Of a stretch of 64,000 bases of DNA, positions 1-11,401 are shown one piece after another. The stretch spans positions 2,337,266 to 2,401,265 of the forward strand of contig NC_085876.1 in NCBI RefSeq assembly GCF_034702125.1, given 5' to 3'. The position numbers were made by a program, and so were the translations under genes. Position 1 is the stretch's first letter; every line of letters begins with the position of its first letter. The notes beneath the pieces were generated by a model. It was not told the origin of the DNA, did no database searches, and worked only from the letters and a program-made list of their open reading frames with translations. This DNA comes from Engraulis encrasicolus. Taxonomy: Eukaryota > Chordata > Actinopteri > Clupeiformes > Engraulidae.

Positions 1-752
1 CTGTACTGTACTGTACTGCACCGTACTATATGCTACTGTACTTTTACTTTACTATACTGCACCGTAGGCTACTGTTGTATGCTACTGTACTATACTGCAC
101 CGTACTGTATGCTACTGTACTGTAGTGTACTGTACTGTACTGTACTATACTCTACTGTACTGTAATGTACTTTACTATACTGCTCCGTACTGTATGCTAC
201 TGTACTGTACTGCAATGTACTGTACTACACTCTACTGTACTGTATGCTACTGTACTTTACTGTACTGCACCATACTGTATGTTACTGTACTGTGCTGTAC
301 TGTACCGTACTGTATGCTACTTAACTTTACTGTACTGCACCGTACTGTATGCTACTGTACTGTACCGTACTGTATGCTACTGTACTGTGCTGTACTGTAG
401 TGTACTGTACTGTACTATACTCTACTGTACTGTAATGTACTTTACTATACTGCTCCGTACTGTATGCTACTGTACTGTACTGCAATGTACTGTACTACAC
501 TCTACTGTACTGTATGCTACTGTACTTTACTGTACTGCACCATACTGTATGTTACTGTACTGTGCTGTACTGTACCATACTGTATGCTACTTAACTTTAC
601 TGTACCGTACTGTATTCTACTGTACTGTCCCGTACTGTATGCCACTGTACTGTGCTGTAGTGTACTATACTCTACTGTATTATACTCTACTGTACTGTAC
701 TTTACTATACGGCACCATACTGTATGCTACTGTACTTTACTGTACTGTACAG
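1..752. repeat. TACTG pentamer satellite with 270-bp higher-order period
   Basis: The stretch is built almost entirely from degenerate copies of the pentamer TACTG (variants TACTA, CACCG, TGCTA). A longer block repeats: the motifs TGCAATGTACTG at 211 and 481 and GTTACTGTACTGTGC near 280 and 550 are both 270 bp apart, so there are at least two higher-order copies. Long open frames rich in Y, C, T and L arise only because a 5-bp unit rarely makes a stop; they are not genes. A related shorter patch lies at 26480-26690. Confidence 0.93.
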
Positions 753-897
753 TACAGTACAGTACAACTACACAGAACTGAAACATTTAGAGCATTCTGA
801 GGTCATGTACAATATGATGCAAAAAGATGTAGTGGGAATGAGTTATGTTACTGTTACCACTCAAAATCTTGAAGGTTAAAAAAGTCATATGGCATTT

Positions 898-899
<2 letters not shown>

Positions 900-973
<74 letters not shown>
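900..973. repeat. (AT)n microsatellite
   Basis: About 37 uninterrupted AT dinucleotides. Confidence 0.97.
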
Positions 974-975
<2 letters not shown>

Positions 976-2202
976 ATATGAGAATTGTTTTTTAACATAG
1001 ATATTTCTCTTAAAGGTGGCAAAGACCTACGTAGGTAACATGTTGTCCATCAGCTGTCATTTTTGAAGTAGCAATTGAAATACTCACTGATTACTGAGTT
1101 TATTGTAATGCAACTTGTGACACAAGTACTAGGTGAGGACTTGTTTGCAAATTCAGGAGGAAAAAAAAACAATTCTCACACCTCTGCCTACTTACTCAAC
1201 ACCTACTTAGAAATCATTCCCATTTGATTTGAACTGAAGATATAGCCTACATGTACTATATATTGAGTGATCTGTAATGCCACTGAAATGCAGTCACTAT
1301 AGACATAATGCTACTTGTGAAAATTTTGAATTAGGTGATCTTATGGGTTCTTCATACACATGGAGAGGTATTGTCCTTTACCCTCTCTCATACACATAAA
1401 AAATATATCTGTTATGGAAATTAGAGGATGGAGAACCTGCTACCTTGGACATCATCTTGACACTTCCCAATTCAGATGCAGCTGAACGAGCATTAGCAGC
1501 AGTCTATTCTCACCATAGTTTTAGTGTGGGAAATGCTCATTTTAATTCAGACCAAGAATCTTCTCAACATTTTCACAATGTTACATTTGCTGTCAAACAT
1601 GTAAGCACAGACTCACCCATACTTTCACACTATGAACATGTTTGTAGTTGCAGCAATCTGGTCAAGCAGGCTACCCCTGCCCTTGCTTCATCTCTGCTAA
1701 GTTCGGGACTATATTAACATCGTCAGCTAAGTAAAATGTCATGTAATAACAAGGTAATGCATGACATATTGTATATGACATGGTAGAATGTTTTTCTTTT
1801 TCCGAGGGCTCCGAGGCTAGAATTACAGCATATACCCTAAAGAAACACCATGCAAAGTTTGGTGCTTTTGTCACTTTCGTAACGGTATCTGTATTATATC
1901 TGTATTGCGGCCATCTTGAAAAATGGCCGCCATCTTGTTTTTCCACCTGGATAGCGACCTTTTCTGGGAAAGTAGCTCCTGAAGCACCTGTGAACCAGAT
2001 TTGGTGCTTGTATCACCAAGTGAAAGATTCTTATGGAATATTGACTTAACATCCTTCACTATGTGTCGGGTGTGTTTTGGAGGGGGGAAATAAAGGGTTC
2101 TCTCTGGCTTTAAGGTGTGTGTGTGTCTGCCGTGATTCAAAGGAAGGTGTGTGTCTGCTGTGTGATTTAAAGGCCAGTGTGTGTGTAAAAGTCCAATAAA
2201 CT

Positions 2203-2203
<1 letters not shown>
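974..2203. other. No recognisable gene
   Basis: Open frames here are short and unlike any family I know. One of 90 codons on the plus strand (1445-1717) has an ordinary amino-acid mix but no start context, splice frame or motif that would support it. Part of 1795-2049, which holds two GGCCATCTTG-like motifs, reads like an old dispersed repeat. Confidence 0.5.

Positions 2204-2243
<40 letters not shown>
2204..2243. repeat. (GT)n microsatellite
   Basis: A run of about 20 GT dinucleotides, in a wider GT-rich stretch (2115-2262). Confidence 0.95.
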
Positions 2244-2251
<8 letters not shown>

Positions 2252-3002
2252 TGTGTGGTGATTTAAGGGTGAGCATGTTGAGACTAATTAATCATCCATA
2301 TTGTCATGGCGCTTTTGCGGAGGAGTTTGCCACCTAGGCCAACACCGGGATATGGTTTGGGTTTGTGTGTCTATGACTTATATTGTGTTAGTATTTGTGT
2401 TTGCAGTGTCATGTTCAAGACATTTCTTAAAACAAGTCTAAATAGTCTAAAGGGCAGATTATAGTTCAGCAACGGCGCCTGTTGGTTACGGTCGCTAACC
2501 ACTGTTGATGTTGTAGATCTGCACACGAGGTCTCATGTCGTTAGCCACATTTGGCTAAATAGCTACAAGGCTACAGTACAGTGGTCAGACTGCAGGCATT
2601 GTGCCGCGAGTGCTAAACTGATGTATTGTTTGTTTGTTATTTACTAATTCAGTCATTGTAGCTTCATTTATTTACACACACTAGAAAGAAAGCATTCGTA
2701 TTCCACAGAATATTGACAGTTTGGCTCTCGTAAACTTCCGGAGAACTGTGCCGCCACGAGAACAAGAAGTAGCGAGACGACCAATCACAGCGCCTTTTCT
2801 CTGCGACCTTCGCAACCGTCTGTCTCGTAGTCAGGATTTTTTTGAGGCGCTTGACGACGGTTGCAGAGCCTCTGCGCGGGGGGCTTGGTCGCGCACAGAC
2901 GGTTGCACAGGCTCTGCAACCGTCAGCGCCAATAAGTATAAATTGGCCTCAAACGTTCTAGTTCAAAAGCATTAATTATACTAATTATTAGATGATTTTC
3001 AC
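2244..3002. other. No gene; short inverted GC-rich motifs
   Basis: No coding signal is visible. Between 2803 and 2925 the motif CGCAACCGTCTG and its complement (GACGGTTGCAGAG) occur several times in both orientations, which suggests a small decayed inverted-repeat element. Confidence 0.35.
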
Positions 3003-3369
3003 TTAAAGGGACACTGTGTGAGATTTTTAGTTGTTTATGTCCAGAATTCATGCTTCCCATTCATTAATGTTACCTTTTTTATGAACACTTACCACCACCA
3101 TAAAATTCTAAGTATTCATTATGACTGAAAAAATTGCACTTTTCTTACATGAATAGGGGAATCTTCTCCATGGTCCGCCATTTTGAATTTCCAGAAATAG
3201 CCATTTTTAGCTGCAAAAATGACTGTACTTGGACCATACTAGAAAATATTAGTTTATTACTTCGGAAACTTTCATGAAAAGTTCAAATTTGGAAATAGGC
3301 AGCCCAATTTCAATTTGCAGCATAGTTCCAGTACCCTTTTTGACCATTTCCTGCACAGTGTACCTTTAA
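3003..3369. mobile_element. T2/Kolobok-type MITE (TTAAAGGGACACTG)
   Basis: The element starts TTAAAGGGACACTGTG and ends CACAGTGTACCTTTAA, so the ends are inverted and each side carries TTAA. The TTAAAGG terminus with a TTAA target site is characteristic of T2/Kolobok-group MITEs first described in frogs and common in fish. A shorter, more palindromic relative lies at 10893-11205 and shares the AGATTTTTAGTTGTTTAT and ACTTACCACCACCAT blocks. No coding capacity. Confidence 0.75.
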
Positions 3370-3418
3370 ATAAGCTTTACTTAATGCTTTTTACTTGAAA
3401 TGAGAAAAATAAGTTTGC

Positions 3419-3595
3419 TAAAGACAGGCATACACTTTGTGATATTTACAGTCGTGGGTATTAATCTCCTGCTCGCAGGGCTGTATCGCAGGGTTTAAAA
3501 GTTCATATCAAATGACTCCTGGCCTGACTATATGACATGGCATGGCAAGTCATGGCAAAATCAGAGTAAATATCGCAAGCTGTATGCCTTGCTTA
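3419..3595. mobile_element. Small TIR MITE (TAAAGACAGGCATACA)
   Basis: The left end TAAAGACAGGCATACACT and the complement of the right end TAAGCAAGGCATACAGCT form terminal inverted repeats. The inner block around GTGGGTATTAATCTCCTGCTC is shared with the larger element at 36670-37177, so both belong to one non-autonomous family, probably hAT-like. Confidence 0.6.
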
Positions 3596-3944
3596 AGATT
3601 TCATTTTTTTTTACAGTGTAGTCATTATTGTACCCATTAATATGCAATTAGGCAGAGAATAGAAAGTGTGTGTGCCTGTGTGTTTGGAGAGGAATGGAGT
3701 AGTAATTCTAATTATTATATGGTGTGACGTCATCGGTCGAAAGCTCCATTCATTTCAATACCTGTTGTCTAGGCTACCTGTTGCCTAGCGGTGTTCCACA
3801 ACGGCACTGTTTTGTTTTGCGCAGCAACAATCTTTTGACATGAAAAATTATAATAAACTTAACATTAAATAAAGAAATGTCCCCGCCATGTGTGAATCAT
3901 TTAAGTATATCCATATAATAAGCGGGTTAACGTTCGGCGAGTCG

Positions 3945-4023
3945 GTCGCTTTGTGGAATAGCAGCACTTAAGAGAGAACAAGATAAAGATTCTCTCTGTC
4001 GTGCTGCTATTCCACGGTAGCGA
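3945..4023. repeat. Inverted repeat hairpin
   Basis: GTGGAATAGCAGCAC (inside 3945-3967) and its complement (inside 4000-4023) form arms of about 23 bp, matching except for a few bases, around a 32-nt loop. It is probably the core of a decayed MITE. Confidence 0.6.
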
Positions 4024-4949
4024 CCTTGTGAAATTGTGTGTAAAAACTGTATGTGGTGTCTGGCCAAATGTTATCAGAGCTCACCTGGCACAGATGAGAG
4101 AGTGGGAGAGTAGAGGAGAGGAGATCAGGATGAGGAGGGATGGGGGGACAAGGAAGGAGGGGGAGAGGAGAGGAGAGGAGGGAGGCAGGGGGAGAAAGCG
4201 GAAGTGCAAAAGACGGATATGGAGTGGCAGGAGGTACTAGGTGCACACACACACTCTTACATTCAAATGCTTCTCTGTGTGTTAAATACACACACTCACT
4301 TTTCTCCCCTGTGCCACGATGAGTAATGATCTGCCATCAGACCCCTACACAGCACTACAAAAGGGGTGGGGGAAGAACAAGAGAGACATACACACGCACG
4401 CACACACACTAATGTTGTCTTAGATTGTTCTGTTTGTTCTGTCTGGCACAAGGACTGGCAGAATAAGGGTGACACACTCACACAGAACACACACACAGAA
4501 TGACAGGAGCTGAATAGGGGCGATGACACACAATTTCCCTTTGATCGTAATGAAGAGTAAATAATTAGCCTGGATAATGTGAATATTTGAAAGGAAGGAG
4601 AGAGAGATAGAGAGAGTGTCTCGCTTCCGCTGTCTACATTGTGTGTGTGTGTGATGTAATGACAGGTAATCACACTGAAATTTGATCTCCATCGCCACTC
4701 TGTCATCTTCAGTTTTAATCTCTGTCTCCCAAACAAACACCCACACACACACAGGGTGGGGCAACGCATACAATATAGACAATATAAAACAACCTATTAT
4801 ACAATGTGACATATTGCCTGATACACACAAAAAGTATATCTACCACGCTCAGAGCACTGCAAGGCCAAGTAAAAGGAGATGAGAACGACTCTAGAACTTT
4901 GAGTTTAGCTGCATCAGGCTGTCTCTGTGCAGCAATGTCCTGTGCAACA

Positions 4950-5635
4950 TGATCTCCAAAAATTCCGTGCTCCTGGACAGAGATGTTAAGGACACAAAAT
5001 CCGTGTCCAGGAGCACGGATTTTGCCGAAATTCCGTGCTCCTAGACACGGAATTGTTTTCCGTGCTCCTGGACACGGAATTGTTTGCTTTCTATAGGCTA
5101 TTTCCGATTTTTCTAATTTCAAATTTCAAATATTTTGTCTAAAAAAGAAACATTTCTTACTGTCAGGTTTGGGTTAGGGATTGTTTTGGTCTGGGGGCAC
5201 AGCTAGTTTTCTTTCATTCATTATATGAGTTTGATAGCCTAGCAACCAACTGGACAAGGTATTTCTCAAAAATATGTCTTTAATGACAGGTTAAGGTTAG
5301 GGAATGTTTTGGTCAGGGCACAACTTAAATTGTTATAGCATTATTTTGTTTAGGATTAGCATTTGTTATGTATTTTCTAATGATAGAGTTAACACAGTGC
5401 TGTGGTAATAGCCTATAGAAAGCACTTCCGTGTGCCCATCATGGAAAACAATTCCGTGTCCAGGTGCACGGAAAACAGTTCCGTGTCCAGGAGCACGGAA
5501 AACAGTTCCATGTCCAGGAGCACGGAAAACAGTTTTGTGTCCAGGAGCACGGAATTTTGGCAAAATCCGTGCTCCTGGACGCGGATTTCGTGTCCTTAAC
5601 ATCCGTGTCCAGGAGCACAGAATGTTTGGAGATCA
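4950..5635. mobile_element. Foldback element with hairpin minisatellite arms
   Basis: Left arm 4950-5105 and right arm 5404-5635 are inverted copies, both running from TGATCTCCAAA to CTATAGGCTATT. Each arm contains tandem units built on TTCCGTGTCCAGGAGCACGG, itself an imperfect palindrome. The right arm has at least two more units than the left, so copy number varied after the arms formed. The 300-bp centre carries GGTTTGGGTTAGGG and GGTTAAGGTTAGGG motifs. Tandemly repetitive inverted termini of unequal length are typical of foldback (FB/Galileo-like) elements. No transposase is present. Confidence 0.8.
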
Positions 5636-6435
5636 GGCTGTCCTGTGATCTGTCCTGTGGGCTCTGATCATCTTTGTGTCAAGAGGGTTGGTAGTTCAAA
5701 GCACCAAGAACTTAACTTCCTGCTGAGGGGTCTAACAGCTTTTTTTTTGTTTTTTTTTGTTACGACATCTTTCCTTTTGGCCTCATATTTCAAGTTTAAA
5801 ATATTTCATGGTTTGAAGATATAAAGTACAGTGTATCTATGACTGCCTCAGTACTAGATATCATGTTTTTCTTTCTGTCTCTCTGTTGTTATTCTAGTAT
5901 ATTTTTCTCTTATGCACTAGATCTCATTATGTTGTAGGCCTAGGTATGTCTCAATTGTACATTTTTACTTGTGTTCATAAAAATTCTTACATAGACATGT
6001 TAATGAAACAAATGCAGCCCAAAATGGCATCATGACACAGTATTAGATGCTGTTCACTAGTATATGGATATTTTTTGAAAACACATCAGTTTTGAACTCT
6101 TACACATAAATGGAGATTCTCCTTTTAAATATTTGTTTTTCAAAATATTCGTCTTAGGGTTCTAAAAAAAATAACTATCACAACAGTGTGTTTTTTTCCC
6201 CCTTCGTTGACACATAAGCTAATATTAATTTTATATATGATTTTTTTTTTCTCCCTCATTTTTATTTTATTTCCAATTTGCATTCTACTTCCTTTTGTTA
6301 TTTTAAAACATTTTTATTGTACTTTATTTTCTTTATTTTATTTTTGCATTTTTTTAATTACTCTCATTACTCTCCTATTGTTAATTCACTGAAGCTTTGT
6401 TATATTTTTCCCTATTGTTATGTATTTGTTTTTGA
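5636..6435. other. AT-rich DNA without a gene
   Basis: Low-complexity T-rich sequence; the open frames at 6186-6430 are artefacts of poly-T tracts. Confidence 0.5.
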
Positions 6436-6506
6436 TTGTAAAGTGTCCTTGGGTATTTTGAAAGGCGCTCAAAATAAAATGTATTATTATTATTATTATT
6501 ATTATT
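6436..6506 (+). mobile_element. 3' tail of a non-LTR retroelement or SINE
   Basis: The string TGTAAAGTGTCCTTGGG, then AAGGCGCT, AAATAAAATG and a (TTA)n run is a tail found on many fish retroelements. Only the tail is recognisable, so the family cannot be named. Confidence 0.5.
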
Positions 6507-6559
6507 AATATTAGCATGTAGCAAACAAAAGCTCTATTCGGACGGGACTAGTTTTACAT

Positions 6560-7700
6560 ACAGCGCTGCCGGTTAGTATTGGCTCCCCTTCATTATATTT
6601 ACAAAATGTGCAATATATCCAGAAATAAATGGAAATATAAACAACTTTTACCAACATGATCTTTTAATTGAAGGTCCAAAGATATTTAGAATAGCAAAGT
6701 ATTTTTTTCCAAATGCATTTTGTAATTTCAAGCAAAAACATGAAAAAGGGCATGTCCATGAATATTGGCACCCCTCCTTAAAGGGGTATGCCACTATTTT
6801 GGGGCTTAATACAGTTAAAATCATTGTCCAGGGTTTGTAAAGGTGGTAAAGTGTCTTATTTTTCATGTAAGCCGTTGTCTTGCTTTAAGACAAGTTAAAA
6901 GAGGGAGCATGTTGCTAAGCTAGTGAAAGTCAATGGATGCGTGTAGCATGATACAATGCTACACGGATCCATTGACTTTCACTAGCTTAGCGACATATTC
7001 CCTCTTTTAACTTGTCTTAAAGCAAGACAACGCTTAACATGAAAAATAAGACACTTTACCATCTTTATAAACCTCAGCCAACAATTTTAACTGTATTAAG
7101 CCCCAAAATAGTGGCATACCCCTTTAACGGGTTAGATTCACACCATTAGACAGCAATAGCAGCCTCCAAAGGTTTTGGTATTCGTCTACAAGCTTCTTGC
7201 ACTTCTCTGGTGGCATTTTGATGTGTGCATTTGGATGTGTGATTTAGGTTTTTGTCTTACTGGAGAGAACATGATCTTCACCTCAAACCAAGTGTTCTTG
7301 CACATGGTTACACATTTTCCTGTAAATGATGACCCGTGATGCCTGTCATAATACCTGTGATATGGCCAAAGCATCCAATACCTAATGCATCAATGGGGGG
7401 ACATAATATTATGGATCTGACACCATGCTTGATTTTTGGTAGGGTGCCCTTTTCCTTAAAGACTTTCTTGCAGAATACGCAAACATGCTGTTTGTGTGCA
7501 TCACTGAAAAGCTGTACTATTGCTTCATATGACCTTAAAACATTTTTAAAAGGGCTGTGCTTTCCCTGTATTCTCTTATATAGGCTTCAGGTGTGCCGTT
7601 TTATGACTTTCATGAAGCAATGTGGTCTGCCTTTGCCTCCAACCAAAAAGCAATACTTTGTGTAGTGTTTAACTTGTGGTGCTTATTGAAAAAAACTACC
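6560..7700 (-). pseudogene. Decayed Tc1/mariner-like transposon
   Basis: Read on the minus strand, 7700 to 7128 keeps the order of a Tc1-type DDE transposase: a region like 'lys-his-gly-gly...ser-ile-met...' near 7440-7380, a 'gly-cys-phe...gly-ile-met' stretch near 7370-7330, then AT-rich sequence including GGTGCCAATATT near the far end. All frames are interrupted. A T2-type MITE (6778-7127) has inserted in the 3' part. Identification rests on remembered nucleotide-level similarity to fish Tc1 copies, so limits are approximate. Confidence 0.45.
6778..7127. mobile_element. Near-perfect palindromic T2-type MITE
   Basis: TTAAAGGGGTATGCCAC opens the element and its exact complement closes it, with TTAA on both sides. 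The two halves match over about 170 bp each, so a single strand could fold into one long hairpin with a tiny loop around 6950. No coding capacity. It splits the Tc1-like relic, so it arrived later. Confidence 0.88.
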
Positions 7701-8556
7701 CAAAACAGTTCAAAGTTGACCTTCAGGTCTGTAGATGTTAGCCGGTCCAAAGATTTAGACGGTTTGTCATTATTTTCACCGACTTCCACAGACTTCTATC
7801 ATAATTTCTTCCCTTACCCCCACATCCTAGGATATTCTTTACAGCTCTACATTTGGCAGATTTCTGAATAACACAACACATCGCTGGAAATGGTATACCA
7901 GGGTCTTTTGAGATTAACTTTTATTATTTGGACGTCTTGTTAAAATATCTCAGTAAACTAACAGAAAGTGGGAGGGGTAACTCATAATGCACCGTTGTGA
8001 CTGCACTTGTCGTCATGTGTGTGCCAACTCCACAATATATTATTGATTTTTGAGCACATTATTGCGCATCCATGGACGCATTTGGTCCCGTGGAACAATT
8101 CCAATAATTGCCTGTTGGTTTAACAACCTATCAAAATCCATTCTAATTCATCTGCATGCGTGTCCTTTCATTTGGAGAGTGCGTTTGACCATTGTCAGAT
8201 TTTGACAGTGAACACAGCTTGGAACAACTCCCTAAAACAAAAGATTTACTGCAATGTTTGCAAGCCCGGAGAGATTGGATATATTGTGCGTTTCGTGCTC
8301 TTGTTGTCTGTTTCTTTTTGGACATGTTTGATCAAGTGGCAGAACGCATTGCTTATTTTTGCCGCACATGCGTACCTGCGTACCAGTTATGTGCACTCCT
8401 GATTATTAGACAGATATCTAAATTCTGGAGAGGGGCTAATAATTTCGTCCTCAACTGTAAATGGCTAGGAGGATAAATGATGAGATTGCATTGAAAGCCC
8501 ACTGAGTTTCACAGTCATTTTGTATTTCCAGCAATGATGGATATACTACACACATT
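7701..8556. other. No recognisable gene
   Basis: Overlapping open frames at 8143-8476 on both strands show no motif or codon pattern. I see no feature here. Confidence 0.45.
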
Positions 8557-9376
8557 TAAGCCTGTCACGATATACGATAAGTCAATAAATCGGACGATAA
8601 CTTTTTACAAGAACGATCACTTTTCTGGCCCCGATAAGTAACGATAAGTTATTTGCATGTTGTTTTGTTTTCCCTCTCTCCCTTTCTCTACCGTAGCGGT
8701 AAGACTAGCCTACTGATGGCGCGTTATATGCCAACGCAGCGCAATGACGCTTAAATGTTGGTGTAATTTTAAGTTTCAGTGCAGTTCTGGTTGGAAAAAA
8801 GTGCATTGATCTGGCTACTTGCGTCTTTGAAATAGAACGCTGGTGTTCCCCCGCGTCGCTTGTAAGCCTCGACAAAGAATCAGCGCTAGAGACTAGGAGA
8901 GCAATATTCTACTGCAGTCTCAGTCAGCGCATCTGCAACGTTCCTCAGAGAGGGGAAAGAACAGCTTCAACACGGAGGCAAATGTTCATCTTGAAACATG
9001 CGCAGCAACCCAATATCCACGACGAAGACGTGTTTGTGCAAACATGAAATAGTGGTGCCGTTATTTTAAACCTCGCCGAGTTTCCACTATTATTTCAATG
9101 CGCCTCCTACCCCAACGTTCGTTGTCTGTTCTTTTTGTGATTTTCGCTATATTTCTTGTTTATTTAGACCTAACAATATGAGTAGGCAGTCCGCAAGCAA
9201 ATCATGAAGATAAGATTTGTGGATTTAAATCTGTCACACCAGGAGAATGTGAACGGTTGAGCGCGCTACAGGGGAAACAGAGACATGGCGACTCATAACT
9301 CATAAGAATCAATGTATGGGCGTTCATAAAGGACTTTAAAGTGCGCAGAATTGCAACTTGTTCCAGTCGAGGGTAT

Positions 9377-9421
<45 letters not shown>

Positions 9422-10075
9422 GGAACTTGTGCATCTGTTCATGCTCTTTTGCTTTTTGCTGATGTTGAAATGCCTTTAACAGGGCTGATTTGGGTTTTGA
9501 CTGACAATTAGCTAGTAACAACGTGCATTTGTTTGAAATAAGCTGTCTAAGTAATAATTTGTGAATTAACAATACCCCACCAGTAGGTTATTTTACGTCA
9601 CACCATGGATAGGCCTATAAGCCATTCAGTGTGCTTGAGAAAGATAAATAACAGAAGATGTTTAAGAAAGACTAGGCTATATAACTTACCTTCATAATAA
9701 ATACAAAAAAGCCTATTTAGAGCCTATTGTGCTCCATGAGGATGTATTTAAAAACATATATATATATATCCCCCGCCGTGATGCTTTAAAAATGTGAAGG
9801 GATGTAGTCACATTTTTATTGCATTTTTACGTCATTATATTGTTTGACACATTTCTTCTTGGAGCAGGCGTCAATCTTAATTATTTAAACCCCTGAGTCT
9901 GCTGGCCCAAATGTTACATTCAATGTTTCAAGAAGGAGGCCGCACCTTGTATAGCAGTGTTTTTTATTGCACATTATATTGTTTGAAAATGGCGAGAGAG
10001 ACAATATTATCGATTATCGCAATAATTTCTTGTTATCGTTATCGTCTGGCAAAAATTGTTATCGTGACAGGCCTA
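8557..10075. mobile_element. Non-autonomous hAT (TAGGCCTGTCACGATA ends)
   Basis: The left end TAAGCCTGTCACGATA and complement of the right end TAGGCCTGTCACGATA are terminal inverted repeats followed by ATCG-rich subterminal motifs (CGATAACGATAA) on both sides. The flanks CACACATT and CACACATA agree at 7 of 8 positions, fitting the 8-bp target duplication of hAT elements. The 1.5-kb interior has no transposase reading frame. It includes a GA microsatellite. Confidence 0.8.
9379..9419. repeat. (GA)n microsatellite
   Basis: About 20 GA units inside the hAT element at 8557-10075. Confidence 0.95.
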
Positions 10076-10284
10076 CACACATACTGCATCAAGACATCCA
10101 ATGTCAACGTTAATCTGATGACTCTGAAGACCTGCTGGGACTGTCAGTCTCACACTGGCCCAAAGGAAGCAGAGGAGTCAATCGAAGGAAAAAAAACTAT
10201 TGTCTGAGTATTGATGGAGAGATGGTGTCGCCTGGCCTAACACACACACACTGACGCAAACTAATTCAAGTGCAGACACATGTT

Positions 10285-10285
<1 letters not shown>

Positions 10286-10341
<56 letters not shown>
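10286..10341. repeat. (CA)n microsatellite
   Basis: About 28 CA units; further imperfect CA/CG tracts follow at 10420-10465 and 10571-10590. The open frames crossing them are repeat artefacts. Confidence 0.95.
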
Positions 10342-10345
<4 letters not shown>

Positions 10346-10892
10346 TGGACTAGTGAGCTTTGATAAGAGAAATGGGAATCTAAGCCGATTTCAACCAATC
10401 TGCATTAGAGGGCAGAGATGGCACACGCACGCACGTGCGCACACGCGCGCACACACACACACAAACACAGCTTAACCACTCCATTCTGTTCCGCTCGCTC
10501 TGTCTTCGTCTGCAGAGACGCTCGTCTGTCTGAAAGGTCAAAGCGATTTCGGCAAAAGCAGAAAAGGACTGCACGCACACACACACACGTCAGGCCAGGC
10601 AGCACAATCACAGAGCCAATTGTAGCAGTCTTCAATCGGAGCAGAGCCAGAGGTCCTGGAGCAGAGCCAGGGTGCAGTCACCAAGGCAGCCGCTTAGACA
10701 GCAGTCACTCATCAAAGTCTCATCAAGTGTCTGCGTGCATTTACACTTTCATTCAAAGCAAGGTACGGATAAAGACAAGGCCAATAGCATACAAGATCAA
10801 TAAATGAAGATGTTCAAATACGATAACAATCCTTTTAGCAATTCCATTCTATATAGACGCATTTTAAGTAGAGTAAAGATACTTAATTGGCA

Positions 10893-11205
10893 TTAAGGGA
10901 CACTGTGAGATTTTTAGTTGTTTATTTCCAGAATTCATGCTGCCCATTCACTAATGTTACCTTTTTCATGAATACTTACCACCACCATCAAATTCTAAGT
11001 ATTCAAATGGCTATTTTTGGAAATTCAAAATGGCGGACCATGGAGAAGATCCCCCTTTTCATGTATGAAAAGTGCAATTTTTCCAGTCATAATGAATATT
11101 TAGAATTTGATGGTGGTGGTAAGTATTTATGAAAAAGGTAACATTAGTGAATGGGCAGCATGAATTCTGGAAATAAACAACTAATCTCACACAGTGTCCC
11201 TTTAA
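10893..11205. mobile_element. Palindromic T2-type MITE, second member
   Basis: TTAAGGGACACTGTGAG opens and CACACAGTGTCCCTTTAA closes the element, with TTAA at both ends. The left part (to about 11000) and right part (from about 11085) are inverted copies including ACTTACCACCACCATCAAATT. It is a compact relative of the element at 3003-3369. Confidence 0.82.
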
Positions 11206-11401
11206 GCCAATTTTCTGAGTTATATGGTATGTTTTAGAGTCCCCTTCACCGTTTTTTTTATGCTTGCTCCTGTCTCCGTAATTTGACTAATTTGGATTTT
11301 GTCTTTACTGGCTTTAGAATGGCCGTCTAGGGGCATGTCCAAATATGTTCCTATATCCACCCTAAACATTTGTTTTCAATACTGTGCATCTCACCAAGTG
11401 T

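Noticed and set aside
125..800. Several long plus-strand open frames rich in YCT/LLY
   Set aside because: They come from the TACTG pentamer, which lacks stops in most frames; the same peptides recur in different frames.
1445..1717. 90-codon open frame with a plausible amino-acid mix
   Set aside because: No family motif, no start context and no splice frame that would connect it to neighbours.
4950..5635. Regularly spaced short repeats resembling a CRISPR array
   Set aside because: Units are palindromic minisatellite copies without unique spacers, in an inverted arrangement, in a eukaryotic genome.
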